Source: Aureobasidium sp. EXF-3400
Lineage: Eukaryota; Ascomycota; Dothideomycetes; Dothideales; Saccotheciaceae
DNA: 64,000 nucleotides
Direction: 5' to 3'
Assembly (NCBI GenBank): GCA_024195585.1
Contig: SWBL01000297.1
Coordinates: 1 to 64,000 of the forward strand
Shown: positions 9,791-21,558 of the stretch, one piece after another
Numbering within the stretch: position 1 is the first letter of the stretch
Layout: each line of letters opens with the position of its first letter
Made by a program: the position numbers and the translations under genes
The notes under the pieces: generated by a model
Seen by the model: the letters and a program-made list of their open reading frames with translations, nothing else
Databases searched by the model: none
What the model was told of the DNA's origin: nothing

Positions 9791-11062
9791 CTAGAAACCA
9801 TCTCCTTCTTTCCACTCTCGACCCGCCTCCGCAGCCCGGTTTCGAGGATCCCGTCCTCTGTTCCAAGCCTCAGCTCGTAATCCCCCAAGCTGCCAACGCA
9901 GCTTCTCAATCTCGTCATGAATCCATTCTTTGCGTCCAGGCTCGGGAATAACCAGATTGTCCGTCTCTTCTGGTATCCGGCCTTCAGACTTGGCTTCCAT
10001 GATTAAAGCCTCGTTCTTGCGGATCTCGTGCGCCTCGTTTTCGTGATCTCTGAGGATATAGCGTAGATCAAAGAATTCGTCAAACTTGTCCGCGCCTCCA
10101 AAACAATAGCCGTAGCCGTCGCAGTAACAGATATTCATAGCTGGACAGTCTATTGCAACGCCGCCAAAAATGAAGATCCATATCTGCTCAAACACTCTGC
10201 CCGACAAACTGTCAGAGAGTGGTGTTTTCAGAAGCCAGTCCCTGTAGTAAATGTATTTGGACAGAGGGACAGCCTGTATGCGTTCCCTACTGATGGCAAA
10301 TTGTGCACAACAGGGTTGCGACAACGTGGGTGGAATAGGTTCCAGAGGGAAGATCTCGCTCCAAGCTTCCGCAATGACCATTTCTTCCTGCCTTTGAGCA
10401 TTAGCGACCAGCGCTCCAGGGTGAATACCACTGATTTCTGCAGGACAGCCAGGAGACCAATGACAGCGAAGATTGACATAACCATGTCGGATGACATGAT
10501 TGGGATTGAGATTCCTGATCATCTGCGCAGAGTCAAGGTCCATAATATCGTTGTTGTGCCAGGCATAGCGATGTGCGTGCATGAAGATGCTGACATCGGA
10601 GAGATTGTTGTAATTGTCAATGATGTACGAAAGGTACACCATAGCCTCGTGCCCCTTGTTCTTTGGAGTATGTAGTTCTGCAGTCTTGTCATCTACGACA
10701 TAGATGGCAGTCCGCAAGGGCCCCTTGGGAGCTAGAATATCCTCCAACTCCGTATCCACCCAAAGTGTGTTCTCCTCTTTCTTGCGCCCAATCACCAAGG
10801 TCTTCGTGTACTCGGCATTGGGGTCTTTCGGAATGCCCGGAATGAAAGCTGGATTTGGATTCGCGAATGTATGCATGTTTTTGGATTCGTGCTCATCCGG
10901 CAGGACGTTCTCGGGTTGTATCTCTTCATCCTCGCTCAGTCCTATCACCTTTGGTACATGTCGCAATGATGTAGTAAGCTTTGTTGTATGGAAGACTACG
11001 AAGAAGAAGAACACCAAGGCGACAGCGAAGAGGAGAGGCGACAGACGGCGCTGGGTTGTCAT
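9791..11062 (-). CDS. DUF3431 family type II membrane protein, 423 aa
   Basis: This is a single-exon gene. The start at 11062 is preferred over an in-frame ATG at 11188 because it places a signal anchor near the N-terminus: a short basic head (MTTQRRL) and then a hydrophobic helix at about residues 8-26 (LLFAVALVFFFFVVF). The lumenal part carries conserved DUF3431 features: GHEAMVYLSYIIDNYNNLSD, VSIFMHAHRYAWHN, GYVNLRCHWSPGCP, and a Cys-rich segment NICYCDGYGYCFGGADKFDEF broken over two runs of conserved residues. The C-terminal region is charged and coiled. Family members are fungal proteins of unknown function with a glycosyltransferase-like look, so a Golgi location is plausible but not shown. 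Its 5' side faces the RhoGEF gene's 3' end. Confidence 0.85.
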   Translation of the reverse strand: MTTQRRLSPLLFAVALVFFFFVVFHTTKLTTSLRHVPKVIGLSEDEEIQPENVLPDEHESKNMHTFANPNPAFIPGIPKDPNAEYTKTLVIGRKKEENTLWVDTELEDILAPKGPLRTAIYVVDDKTAELHTPKNKGHEAMVYLSYIIDNYNNLSDVSIFMHAHRYAWHNNDIMDLDSAQMIRNLNPNHVIRHGYVNLRCHWSPGCPAEISGIHPGALVANAQRQEEMVIAEAWSEIFPLEPIPPTLSQPCCAQFAISRERIQAVPLSKYIYYRDWLLKTPLSDSLSGRVFEQIWIFIFGGVAIDCPAMNICYCDGYGYCFGGADKFDEFFDLRYILRDHENEAHEIRKNEALIMEAKSEGRIPEETDNLVIPEPGRKEWIHDEIEKLRWQLGGLRAEAWNRGRDPRNRAAEAGREWKEGDGF

Positions 11063-11919
11063 GGTACAGGCGTAAGGCTGATGAGCCAGTGGTTCGAGTA
11101 TGCGACAATCGTGGGCGGGCGATACGGATTGCGTAGTAGGCCGGAGAGTCAGTATATTCAGATCATGGCTAGTGAGATCGCAAATCAAAGAGTGACAAGA
11201 AAGGAAGGATTATGTACAGTATGTGAAGAAAGAGTGGAAAGGAGCGACAGCAGTAACAAGTTACGAGGCGGGTTTTACGACAATCGATCCTCTGACGAAG
11301 CCTGCACCCGCTGAGCCCTGAGGGGTATCATGATGTGCGCAACTCGTCGACGATCCTCCTTGTTTCGAATCGAATAGACCGACATCGTCAAACCGCGTGC
11401 AGTATCCACATAACGAGTCTTCCCTGGCCGCGTGTTCAGCAACCACGACCAGTTTCGACTGACCTCCTGCGTTTCGTCCATGATTTTTCACGCGCTGGAC
11501 CCTGGACGACCGTTGACGTTCTTGATTCATGCAGCCAACCATCCAAACTTGTGGGCAAACTTGTGGGGCATGCATGCCCTTTGTGCCTCGTTGCTTCGGA
11601 TCGTTTCACCTTCAAACTGAAGAATTCATCACACACTCAAAAAGGTAGCATCTGGCACATAGTAGAGTATGTTTCCAGGCGATTGTGCTCAGGTAACCAA
11701 GTCGATAAGCAACGCCTCGCTCCGATCTATATGCAGCACACCAGTACATCAATGGAGGTATCTTTTAGGTAAAATCAATCAGACGGCCAGGGGAAAAAAA
11801 AAGCGTCCAACCAAATACAAAAAGGGCGAGAAATCAAACAGCCGCCATCAATATCCATTCACCGTCATGAAACAGAAACAGAAAAGCTGGAAGTCGATTC
11901 AAAGAAGACGAACGTCCAA
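11063..11919. other. Intergenic, 857 bp
   Basis: Promoter side of the DUF3431 gene and 3' flank of the RhoGEF gene. It includes an A-rich patch around 11790-11830. Overlapping open frames on both strands (11261-11772) have no motif support. Confidence 0.5.
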
Positions 11920-14900
11920 CTACTCCTTTTGCTCGTTGTTCAATATCATCTCTACAACAATCTGCGTCTTCTCGAGCGCAGGATGTTGCATGACAATCTT
12001 GATAGTGCGGCTAGCAGCACCATAGCCAACGACACCATTGACGATGCCAGTGTTGGTACTGCCACCGCTCAGAGTACCGCCTCCGCCGTCGTCCAGACAC
12101 TTGATGTCCTTCCCGGCAATGATTTGCTTGAGGCGGCCGTTTTGTGCGTTTCGCACTTCAACAAACTCGTTGTCAAAGAGAACGAGATAAGGGCCGTACA
12201 AAGCAGCGCTCTTTGCGTTAGCGACGAAATTCATGACAACCGAGCGACTGATCTCGCCATGTTTGTTAACATAGACGGCACAGAGGTTGTAGCAGAGTAA
12301 GAATTCTTGGTCGGTAAGTCTAAGCATGCCCAGAGTCTCTTGCTTCTCGACATGGCGTAGAATGTTGCCAACCTCTGGAGCCTTCCAGTCCGGCACGCTC
12401 CATGGCTGCTTCTTGTCTAGAGTGAGTACCTCGAAGCCCTTGTCTGAGCTGATGGCGAGACTGCTGTGGAAGAGGTTCATTCCATGGCATTCGGTACCAA
12501 TGTAGAAATCGTCATAGTCGCGGAAGAATTCAGTGTTTCCTCGTTTGAAGATGCCGCGTTTCTTCTCGGTTGATTTCTGATAAATAGGCTCCAAGACTTT
12601 GAACGTGGATGAGATACCATCTCTCTTCTTGTAAAAGACCAAAGTTCGATCCTTCATGCGTCCTACAGCGAAGAAACCCACATCTCTACTGCCAGAGAGT
12701 CTTTGTGGGGCCTTGCGCGAAGATGAAGTTTCGGCCGCGCTGGAAGAAAGAGGCTGGCAAACTGCATCGAGATGGTATGCATAAAGGACTTTATCAGCAA
12801 GAACCAAGAACAAATTGAATTCTTCAAGCACCGCAACCTGAGTTACTTTAGTGCCTGCGATTGACTGTAGCACGGGTCAGTATGCAGATCAGAGGTCATG
12901 AGCTTCTATAATACTTACACGAATCCAGCCTCTAGGATTATCCATCTCACAGCAGTAGACGCCAAAGTCTGTACCGACAGCAACCATGTGTTTTGTGTCA
13001 GGATATGATGTTGTGAAGCTGGTAGCGCAGTTGACTCTCGCTCTGCAGATCGGCGCTGGGCGACCGCTAGCCTTGAATCTGTTTTCGACTTCTTTGACGG
13101 CACGATCCAAAGGCGTGCCTTTGATTATGACTGGCTTGCCACCCATACTGACACCATATTGGTCTTTTGTATTCGCGTTCGAGTCGTAGTAAAATGCAGA
13201 ATCAGCAATCACTCTAAGACGGAAAGGCTCGGCGTTTTGAGCGAAGAGAGCAGCAGCATGTTTCGTTTTAGCCTCAATGATCTTGTTGTACCATTCGGTT
13301 CTACTGCCCGCGTTATTGGCAAATAGGGTATATGGCTCTTTACCGCCCAAGTGCTTAATTCGGAATGGGTACAAAATCTTTTCCGAATCTTTGTTGTCGA
13401 GCACTGTGGTGCTGGAAAGCTTCGACGGCGCGGAGGCGACGCTGTTAAGACTTGTCATCGACGAGCCTGTGTTCACAGAAGCCAGAGTGGGGTGAGCTGA
13501 TTGGGCTGTCGTGATGCGGGACATTTTACTCAGGTCCGGGCTGGATGGAACTGGCTTTGACGGCAAAGGAGTAACGGACGTGATGCCTTTGACGTACGAA
13601 GAGCGTACGACTGCATCTTCGTTGATGTTCTCCAAAACGAGTAGATCCATTGGAATTGGCAGTCTCGAAACGTCGTACTTCTCTATCTTGTTAGGTGCAC
13701 CTTTTTGCAGTACTGAAATCGCCTTGGCGAGAATGAGATAATGATCGAACAGTAGGGCGTGGCATTCGAGCCATGTGAAACGATTCGTGCCCATCCTCTG
13801 TAAGTCTCCTTGGTGGATCAATTCTCGTCCAACCGATGTCAGGTTGAGCTCAACCTCGGAGGCCATTCCAGGTCTTAGCAGGAGTTTTTGACTGAGATCA
13901 GAAAGATCGACCTTTCTTTGCTGATCAGCAACACGTGAATCACACTCTAGAGTGACAGCACGGATTTCTTCGATCGCAGTCGCCAGGTTTGTCCTCTCCT
14001 CACAATCGTGCTGCATGTTTTTATGAACAGTTGACAAGAGTAAACTGTAACGCTGCAACCTTGTGATAGGCGCCTTAAGGTAGTTGTCCCAGCCAAGCTT
14101 GTTCGAGAGTTTGTTCATTCTCGCTGCTTCGACGAAGTTGCGGAAACTGATATTCCTCTCAAGCTCTTGTCGCATCAGAGAATTGGCACTAGGAAAGCCT
14201 GTGGCATATTCGATGTAAGCAGTCTTGGCCTTGCGGATCCACTGCCTGAAAATATCGCTAAATCCTTGAACCCAGGGTCCTTGTTCTTGTTGTCGGTATT
14301 TGAGTTGTGGTAGCAGATGCTCAACGTTAGCTTTCTTGACCAAGTCCAGCTTACTGAACACATCTCGCAAGAATCTCTCCTGACGATTAGGGCTGATGAT
14401 AGACGGATTGGCAGTAGCAAGTGGATCGCGGTACAACCGAATCATCACATCGAGGCTCTCCATAAAACCCTCTTCAGTCTGCACAATCTCGTGAAGATTG
14501 TTCTGCAACTCAATCTCTTTCTTATCGTGACCCTCAACATCCTCCTTTTTGAGCTTGTAAAAAGTCGCCCAATCTTCAGAAGCTCGGGTCGAAATGGTTT
14601 GGAGATTGACCTTCTTCAGGGTACGCTGACAGTGATGAGAATAGCAACGGCCTGGGAGTATGTGGTTATGAACAGTATGCGAGTAACACCCATTTGATGT
14701 CAATTGGAAGATGACGCCACTCATATGTCCTGGGCTGAGCTTGACCCATTCTTCGACTGGAACAAGTGTTTTAGAAGCATACATGTTTTCGACAACACGA
14801 TTGCTCAAAACTTCAGCATCAGCAATGTTCATGGTAGGAACTTTGTTAGTAAAGAGCGCAACAAGAGCTTCCTTGATCATGGACTCTTTCAACTCGGTCA

Positions 14901-16932
14901 TCTTTTCAGGATCTGCAACAATGAACAACCACTGGAGAATCGAGCTTAATGCCCAAGGCTCTTCACACTTCTTGAAGTCGGACCCACCAAGCTTCGAAGG
15001 ATTGAAACGCTTTGTAGGCAAGCTTGGCAGATCAAGAGCAACAGTGCTTGCGGCAGGCGTGTTGTCGAATGTGTTGTAGATAGAAGCTCGGTAACCCTGC
15101 CTGAGTCTGCGCTCCTCGGCATCTGTCTTCGATCTCGCAGGCTGGAGCACCTGTGGTGTCTGACTATGGTTCAGAAGAGATGTAGATCGTGGGAAGGTGC
15201 CAGCGCCACTGTCCATCGTAGATGGTGTATAGCCATCGGGAGTCATACGATACGGCGCCTGAGACAGGGAGTTCGAGCGCTGGTGCAACAAAGTTGTATT
15301 AAGACGAGGGACAGCGTTCTCAGAGACGATCGGTGGAGGGGGCAGTGGCCTATCGTGGTTGTGGGTCGAATGACCGGGATGGAAGAACATGTCTGGAGGC
15401 TCGCCAGGTTGAAGGAGGTTATCTGTGAGGCTGTACTCGTCGCCCTCATCAAAGCTCTGTCTACGATTGAGAGCGTCAGGATCCGTCAGTCCTCCAGTGT
15501 CACCAGCGTCAACACGAGCAACTGGCGGTCCACGAGCCCCAAGACTCATAGCATGATCGTATATGCTATCCGGATTGCTTGAGCCAATAGACCGTCTGAG
15601 AGAATTCGAAGCCGACAAAGAATTGAGTCCATTGGTGTCTGGGCCTGCAGCCAGAATACTGGGATCGCCTCCGTAGGACATGTGAGCGTCGTAACCTCCG
15701 CTGAGCGTACTCATATCCATAGGCACCTCGATATCATCAGCTTCATTGGAGAGATTTGCCAAAGAGGAGCCATAATAGCCGAAAAGAGCACTGCCTCGAT
15801 TCGCATCTGCTTCTTGAGCCTCTGCCATGCGCATTGCCTCTAGCCCAGCCAATGCTTCGACATCGCTCTCATCGCTGTACTCGTTGATGATGCTTGCAAT
15901 CGCCATGCTATCTCGAGAAGGCTGTGCGGTAGATATTGCACTGCTTCTTGGGGAGAACAGAGGTTGTGGAATATCCGCTGCGGACTGCATTTGTGGACTC
16001 TGACGTCGCGCACTTGAAGCGGCACCAGCATTGAGCACGGCACTTTCGACTTGATTAAAAAGATCCTCCTGGGCTTCCTGCTCAGTCGCATAAGATTCAC
16101 GAAAGCCGGGTTGGTGGAAATAATCACGTTCAACATCCGGTTCTGGTGGGCCTGGAAGAGGGCGGTTTTGTGGATGGCGTAATGTGTTGTTTCTTTGTGG
16201 AGCATTAATATGGGCATGAGCTGGTGGCGGAGGTGGTGGGCCATTAGGAGAAGCCAGATTGTTTGGTGAGAATTGAGGAGAGACAGCAGAAGTATATGAG
16301 CCATAACCAGAATGGACGGGGGGAGTAGGGAGGTTCAGCTCGTCAGGCGTCAGAGTCGTCGAAGCATAAGGTATGTTTCCATATGGCGCAGGTTGTGCAC
16401 CATTGGAGGGCGACCAGACATGAGAGGGCGGCGGCGGCGGAGGAGGGTAATAGGAGGAGTTGTCCTGCGAGAAGTCGGGATATGTATAAGGCTGGCCGGG
16501 CTCGGGCATAGGAATAGGCTGAGAGAAGCGATGCTGAGTTTGATAGTATCCAGCCGAGTGCGGAGGGGACACGGCAGATGAAGCGTATGAATACGGGCCG
16601 CGTGGCGATTGCGGTGGAGGTTGCGATGGGTAAGCTGCAGGATTGTAGCCAACATTGGCGTAGGCCTGAGGGTTGTATTCGGCATGGGTGGATTGCGGCT
16701 GAGGCTGGTCGGCCTGGGCGTAGTAAGACTGGGACGGATGGACATAGTCGGTGTAGGTAGGCTGCTGAACAGGACCACCAGGAGCCGGGTAGGAACCGTA
16801 GCCGGTCAACTCGGGCGTAGACCACGAAGACTGGAGAGCTTGCTGGTGGGCGTCGGGTGTACCGTTGGTCGGGGCATAGCGCTGGGCTTGCTGACTATGC
16901 GACTGACGTCGATTTGGACGGTTATACGACAT
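11920..16932 (-). CDS. ROM2: Rho1 guanine nucleotide exchange factor (DEP-like, RhoGEF, PH and CNH domains), 1652 aa, 2 exons
   Basis: Exons are 16932-12919 and 12864-11920; the 54-bp intron starts gtaagt and ends ctacag and joins in phase. The first ~600 residues are low-complexity and rich in Pro, Gln, Ser and Tyr. A DEP-like segment lies at about 650-750 (EPWALSSILQWLFI). The Dbl-homology (RhoGEF) domain spans about 800-1000 (LHEIVQTEEGFMESLDVMIR, APITRLQRYSLLLSTVHKNM). The PH region follows (GDLQRMGTNRFTWLECHALL, FDHYLILAKA), and the C-terminal citron-homology (CNH) domain covers about 1300-1640. This order is that of yeast Rom1/Rom2 and the fission yeast Rgf proteins, which load GTP on Rho1 at the plasma membrane and so control glucan synthesis and the cell wall integrity pathway. 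The symbol is by similarity; a paralogue elsewhere in the genome cannot be excluded. Confidence 0.93.
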
Positions 16933-18249
16933 GGTGCCTCATCTGAACAGCTTCGGTACGCGTCTTCAGTCCATCGGGTATGCGACTGTAAGGCCAAGTC
17001 GGAGCACGAGCTGTTGTTTGCGATCAGCACTGAGCTCTGTCCCGCTCTCGCTCTCGCTTTCTAGCACGGCTATGCTTGCAATCTGGACACGAATGGGCTG
17101 CTAGCGTACTGGGTCCGTTGCTGGCACAGGCTTGGACTGCTGGGAACAAGAATGGCGAGGTTGTTTCTAGGATAAGACAGCGAGCACGAGACGAGACAAA
17201 AGACGAAACGAGCACTGGGTTAAGTTAATCAAATGCGCTGCCACATGCCCGGTGCAGACGGGAGGCCTGTGCTTGCCAAGTCATCATCTCACGCTTTCAA
17301 ATAAAACCCGTCCGCTGCTTCCTCAGATGTCACTATCTGTCTACTGTTGGTCATCACCATCTTGAGCCCTTAGTCGTTGTTTGTCGCTTGTTTCCCGTAT
17401 CATGTAAGCCCATCTTCTGCCTATTCGCAGCTTGAGCAGTCCATCTCAGCTCATCGCGCAGCCGTTAGATAGATGGTCTCGGCAGCAGTACCCCACACCA
17501 TCTTTGACCACCTCAGATCCCGACTTGTCACGCCTAAAATCCCATGCCGAGCCTGCATTGTCCACTGTTGTCGATCTTCTTGTCATGCCATAGAATTCCT
17601 CAGCTGCAGATCTGGCTGTTCCTTATACTGAGCACGGCGAGGCTTCCATGTAAGAGTAAGTCAACAACAGCTCGGTTTTGATATAGTTACTGGCTGGAAG
17701 AGCATAAAGTCTAACCCCGCCACTATACCGCAGTGGCTTGTGAGCTTTACCGTGTGCCAGTAACAGATGCATACGATCATCCCCGATTGGGCGCCAACTT
17801 CTGCAGGTGCAATCTCGCATATGGCCTCAAAAACAACCTACATTTCTTGCATCAACTCGTGCTTGTTGCAGTGCTAGATGGAGTTTTGTTCAGAACATGC
17901 ATGACTGATGAGGTTAGCTCGGTCGGCTGTGCTGTGGCTGAGAACCAGATGGGCGGTAGTGACGCGCTCCAACCAGATGGCCTTAGCTCTCAAAAGGTAA
18001 CCCAGGTGAACCATAAACTTGTCTTGTGCAAATCATTCTTCAATGGCTAGCGACGCAACAGTCGGCGGTGCAGCGGCGCAGTCATTCCTGTGAACACTCT
18101 TGTTCTTGGGTCGTCCGATCCTTCCGGCACAAGGTCGCCTTGGCAATTGGCGCGGCGCAAATGACATAAAGGAAGCTGCTGCCCGCTGTTAAGACAGCTT
18201 CCCTAATATTTCCACCTGAGGCATCTTTGAGCTTCTGTAAGCACACAAC
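16933..18249. other. Divergent intergenic region, RhoGEF and annexin promoters
   Basis: A 1.3-kb head-to-head gap. The part next to 16932 holds CT- and AG-rich tracts (e.g. CTCTCGCTCTCGCTTTC near 17045), common in fungal 5' leaders. An open frame at 17733-18050 (+) starts with GTG and lacks any motif, so no gene is called. Confidence 0.5.
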
Positions 18250-19509
18250 ATGAGTTACGGATATCCTCAACAAGGCTACGGCCAACCTCCATATCAGCAA
18301 CAACCTTTCGGCGCACCTCCTGGTCCACCTCCAGGTCATTCGCCATACCCTCAACAGCACGGTGGCTATAATGCTCCTCCAGCTCCTCCGATGGGTCACC
18401 ACCCGTCGCATTCCTTTGGTGCGCCTCCACCAGGACAGTACGGAGCTCCTACGTTCGGTGCCCCGCCTGGTCCTCCTCCTGGTCAGTACGGCCAACCTCA
18501 ATATGGTGCTCCCGCACAGTACGGAAGTGGTCCTCCTGCTCCGCCCTCTATGGGATATGTTCCTGGCCAAGTCGCACCAATGGACATGTCTAGACAAGCC
18601 GACGATTTGAGGAAAGCCATGAAGGGATTCGGAACCGACGAAAAAGCTCTCATCGCAATACTCGCACCAATGGATCCTCTCCAGGCTGCCGGCGTCCGCC
18701 AAGCATTTAACCAGCGCCATCGTCGCGATCTTCTCAAGGACATTGAATCCGAGACATCAGGCTACTTCCGCGATGGTCTCATGGCTATAGTGCGTGGACC
18801 ACTCGAGCAAGACGTTCTAAACGCAAACAAGGCAATCAAGGGGATCGGCACCAAAGAATCCATCCTCAACGATGTACTTCTAGGTCGCAGCAACGCCGAT
18901 ATGAATGCCATCAAAGCACACTACCATCATGTGTACAAGAAATCTCTCGAGTCTGACGTTAAGGGTGACCTATCCCTCAAGACCGAGCGTCTCTTCGACA
19001 TGGTTTTGGCGGCACGTCGCAACGAAGAGTCATCTCCTATCATACCTCAGCAAATCGAGGCCGATATCACCGAACTCTATCGTGCTACTGAAGGCAGCAA
19101 GATCGGGTCAGATCAAGTTGCTGTCTGCGCTATCATCACCCAGCGTAGCGATGGTCAGCTTCGTGCCATTTCTCAAGCATACCGTCAGAAGTACCACCGC
19201 GAGCTCGCAGAGGTTTTGAAAAAGAACTTCAGCGGCCACATGGAAGACGCTCTCTTGTACATTCTACTCAATGCCGAGGATCGCGCCAAGCACGATGCTC
19301 AACTACTCGAGGCTGCTATGGCGGGCTTGGGTACCAAAGATGACCTACTGGTAAACAGAATCGTGAGAATCCACTGGGACAAGCATCGCATGTCACAAGC
19401 TCGAGGCGCATACAGACACTTCTACCAGCGCGACTTGGCTGACCGCATACGCGGAGAAACAAGAGGAGACTACGAGAGATTAATGGTAGCGATTGTGCAA
19501 AGCGCCTAG
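18250..19509 (+). CDS. Annexin with Pro/Gly/Tyr-rich N-terminal tail, 419 aa
   Basis: This is a single-exon gene. Residues 1-115 form a low-complexity tail of PYGQ-type repeats (GQYGAPTFGAPPGPPPGQYG), as in fungal annexins. Four annexin repeats then fill residues 118-419. Type II calcium-binding loops of the GxGT form are visible in three repeats: KGFGTDEKAL (repeat 1), KGIGTKESIL (repeat 2) and AGLGTKDDLL (repeat 4). Repeat 3 has GSKIGSDQVA in that place and probably binds calcium poorly. Annexins bind acidic phospholipids in a calcium-dependent way and act in membrane trafficking and repair. The length fits the fungal family. Confidence 0.95.
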   Translation: MSYGYPQQGYGQPPYQQQPFGAPPGPPPGHSPYPQQHGGYNAPPAPPMGHHPSHSFGAPPPGQYGAPTFGAPPGPPPGQYGQPQYGAPAQYGSGPPAPPSMGYVPGQVAPMDMSRQADDLRKAMKGFGTDEKALIAILAPMDPLQAAGVRQAFNQRHRRDLLKDIESETSGYFRDGLMAIVRGPLEQDVLNANKAIKGIGTKESILNDVLLGRSNADMNAIKAHYHHVYKKSLESDVKGDLSLKTERLFDMVLAARRNEESSPIIPQQIEADITELYRATEGSKIGSDQVAVCAIITQRSDGQLRAISQAYRQKYHRELAEVLKKNFSGHMEDALLYILLNAEDRAKHDAQLLEAAMAGLGTKDDLLVNRIVRIHWDKHRMSQARGAYRHFYQRDLADRIRGETRGDYERLMVAIVQSA

Positions 19510-20169
19510 TTATCTCTATCCAGCTAATTCTTACAGTTGCTGATCGATTCTTGATGATTGGTTTTATGGTGGCTATGATTTCTCACGAGTAGCGGGGTGG
19601 TCACGAGTTACGAAATGGTGATGTTCACCTACAAATTATACCTCCTCTCGGAAACTAGTGATATTCTTCAATCCAATAAATCTTTTACTGGAGAACTCCT
19701 TCATGTAATTGGCATCGTGACTATGGCTCATGCATATTCTTCAAGATCAAAGCACCATGACGGATCAGAACCAGCACGCGCTGTAGTACTCGCTTTGACA
19801 AATAACCCTTCCAGCCGAGGCCGAGAAGAACCTCAATAGGTATGTGTGAGCCAGCGCACTTTGCAACAAGACAAGTGATTGACCCAACATCCAGGCAATT
19901 GTCACACCTCGGCTCAAGGATTGGTTCCGCAGTGGACAGAACGTGGCAAGACATGGTACTCTCTACCCACTTTGACATGAAAGCACAGACGATCTGTGTT
20001 GTCCGAATGGTTATATGTAGTTACACCACACTACATGCTAGGAAACCTGATAACTCGCAGCTGTAAGTGTATAGGAAGAAGTCTGAAATTGAATTTTAGA
20101 TAGCACTTCTCAAATGACTTTCTGTTCCTCTCAAGTCGTCTTGGTGTTCGCCTCGTCGTCGTTTCCAGT
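19510..20169. other. Intergenic, 660 bp
   Basis: 3' flank of the annexin gene, then AT-rich sequence. Short open frames (19597-19839, 19842-20066) show no motif. No gene is called. Confidence 0.5.
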
Positions 20170-20451
20170 ATGTGTTATTCAAGCAAAGATTCGTTGTACT
20201 CCCGCTCGACACCGCGCAAGCTGGTGAAGGCTAGGAAAGCCGGAGAAGAAACGTCCATCCCGTCCATCAACGACCACCTGGACGCTATCAACTATGATTG
20301 GCTTTCTTTAGGACCTCAAGCGACAGATGACTTTGAGTCTGATGTCGCATGGGCCACGGCCTGGGACAAGAGAAGGAAAATACATGTCTGTTGGTTCTCA
20401 AGAGTGTTGCGGAAGCTAAGGCGCAAAGACCAAAACATCGTTGTGTCTTGA
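20170..20451 (+). CDS. Possible small hypothetical protein, 93 aa
   Basis: I do not recognise this protein. It starts with an ATG (MCYSSKDSLYSR), is basic (SRSTPRKLVKARKAGEE) and has an acidic, Trp-containing middle (INYDWLSLGPQATDDFESDV). It ends in another basic segment (FSRVLRKLRRKDQN). There is no signal peptide. It runs towards the DUF1772 gene and stops 167 bp from that gene's 3' end. Composition is protein-like, but the length is within reach of chance. Confidence 0.35.
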   Translation: MCYSSKDSLYSRSTPRKLVKARKAGEETSIPSINDHLDAINYDWLSLGPQATDDFESDVAWATAWDKRRKIHVCWFSRVLRKLRRKDQNIVVS

Positions 20452-20617
20452 GAACAGCAGTTCGCACTAAGAGCATGGAGGGGTGTCGAGTTTTGTGCAT
20501 TATTCCTTGCATTAATATTTATGCTTCACCTCGTCTCAGAAGAACTCCCGGCTCCCCACAAGAAAACGACGATAACAAGAAAACAACGACATCATCATCC
20601 TCCGACAACTTCCTAGC

Positions 20618-21199
20618 CTAAGGCTTTGCAACCAGCGCAAGGGCACCAGCAACAGCACTGGCAATCATGATGGCAGCGCGACCATAGTTGAGCTTGCGCC
20701 ATCTCAGCTGCAGCTCTCTGAACTCGGTCGCAGCAGCCTTCTGTCTGCTGTCCTTGTCGGTGCCATTGGCAACACCGGCCTTGAGGATCTCTGCCAATTT
20801 GGACATTCTCTTGTTCATTGGGACCTGGATCAACAATGCCCAGGCTGTGGTTGCGATGTTCAAGCCAAAAGCGGTAGCGAGCTTGGGGAACTTGGCCTCG
20901 GCAATAAGGTTACCGTCACGGGCGCGCAGGAATGCAGTGCCTGTAAGGATGAGGTTGGAAAGCGAGCACAGGGCGTTGAGAGGAGGGAAGAAGTGCTCGC
21001 TGTTGTGAAGCAGGTAGGCGGTTTGTTGGGCTGTGTAGTGGACAGGTACTCCAACGACGTGGTCGGTCACGGTGGGCATGATCAGAGGCGATTGCAGTAC
21101 CGAACCACCAAAGTTGATGGCGGCGCCTAGTGTTGCAAAGATCTGAAGAGGCTCGAAGAACCAGGGGTTGCTGATGATGTTTGATGCGAGAGCGGCCAT
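20618..21199 (-). CDS. DUF1772 family integral membrane protein, 193 aa
   Basis: This is a single-exon gene with an ATG at 21199. The product has four hydrophobic segments: near the N-terminus (PLQIFATLGAAINFGGSVLQ), at about 70-90 (NALCSLSNLILTGTAFL), at about 105-125 (FGLNIATTAWALLIQVPMNK) and at the C-terminus (AAIMIASAVAGALALV). The conserved W-x-K-x-N-x-x-R segment near the end (LRWRKLNYGRA) is typical of DUF1772. The family includes small oxygenase-like proteins of fungal pigment pathways (anthrone oxygenases) and many uncharacterised members; no pigment cluster is present here, so no reaction is assigned. A TATA-like element lies at 21313-21320, about 115 bp upstream on the minus strand. 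Confidence 0.85.
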   Translation of the reverse strand: MAALASNIISNPWFFEPLQIFATLGAAINFGGSVLQSPLIMPTVTDHVVGVPVHYTAQQTAYLLHNSEHFFPPLNALCSLSNLILTGTAFLRARDGNLIAEAKFPKLATAFGLNIATTAWALLIQVPMNKRMSKLAEILKAGVANGTDKDSRQKAAATEFRELQLRWRKLNYGRAAIMIASAVAGALALVAKP

Positions 21200-21558
21200 G
21201 ACTGCTGTATCTTTTTCGTTCTGTGGTATGTGTTGTTGGAATTCCGAGCGAGAGAATTGGCTTGTTTGAGAGAGTGCGGTAATGTTCAGTCAAATCCCTT
21301 CCTGCGAGAGAGTATATATTTTGTTCGGACTTCTACATGGGGCCGATGTCTGCAGGAACATGTCCCTGTTGTTGCATGTGAATGCGGAGCGATCACCATC
21401 ACAGATCTTCAACATGCCTCGTCTACCCTGCACCATGTCACCTGAGTCGAGCATGAACGGGATATCAACAAAAGCATCGCTCAATTCGCTAGACTTGCTT
21501 CTGTTGTCTATCTGCTCAGTCAACTCAGGAATATGGTGATACTTGCACTTGTGCAACC

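Noticed and set aside
17733..18050. 105-codon open frame between the RhoGEF and annexin genes
   Set aside because: It begins with GTG, has no motif, and lies in the divergent promoter region.
20618..21199. DUF1772 protein as an anthrone oxygenase of a pigment pathway
   Set aside because: Family resemblance is broad and no pathway genes are nearby; left as DUF1772.
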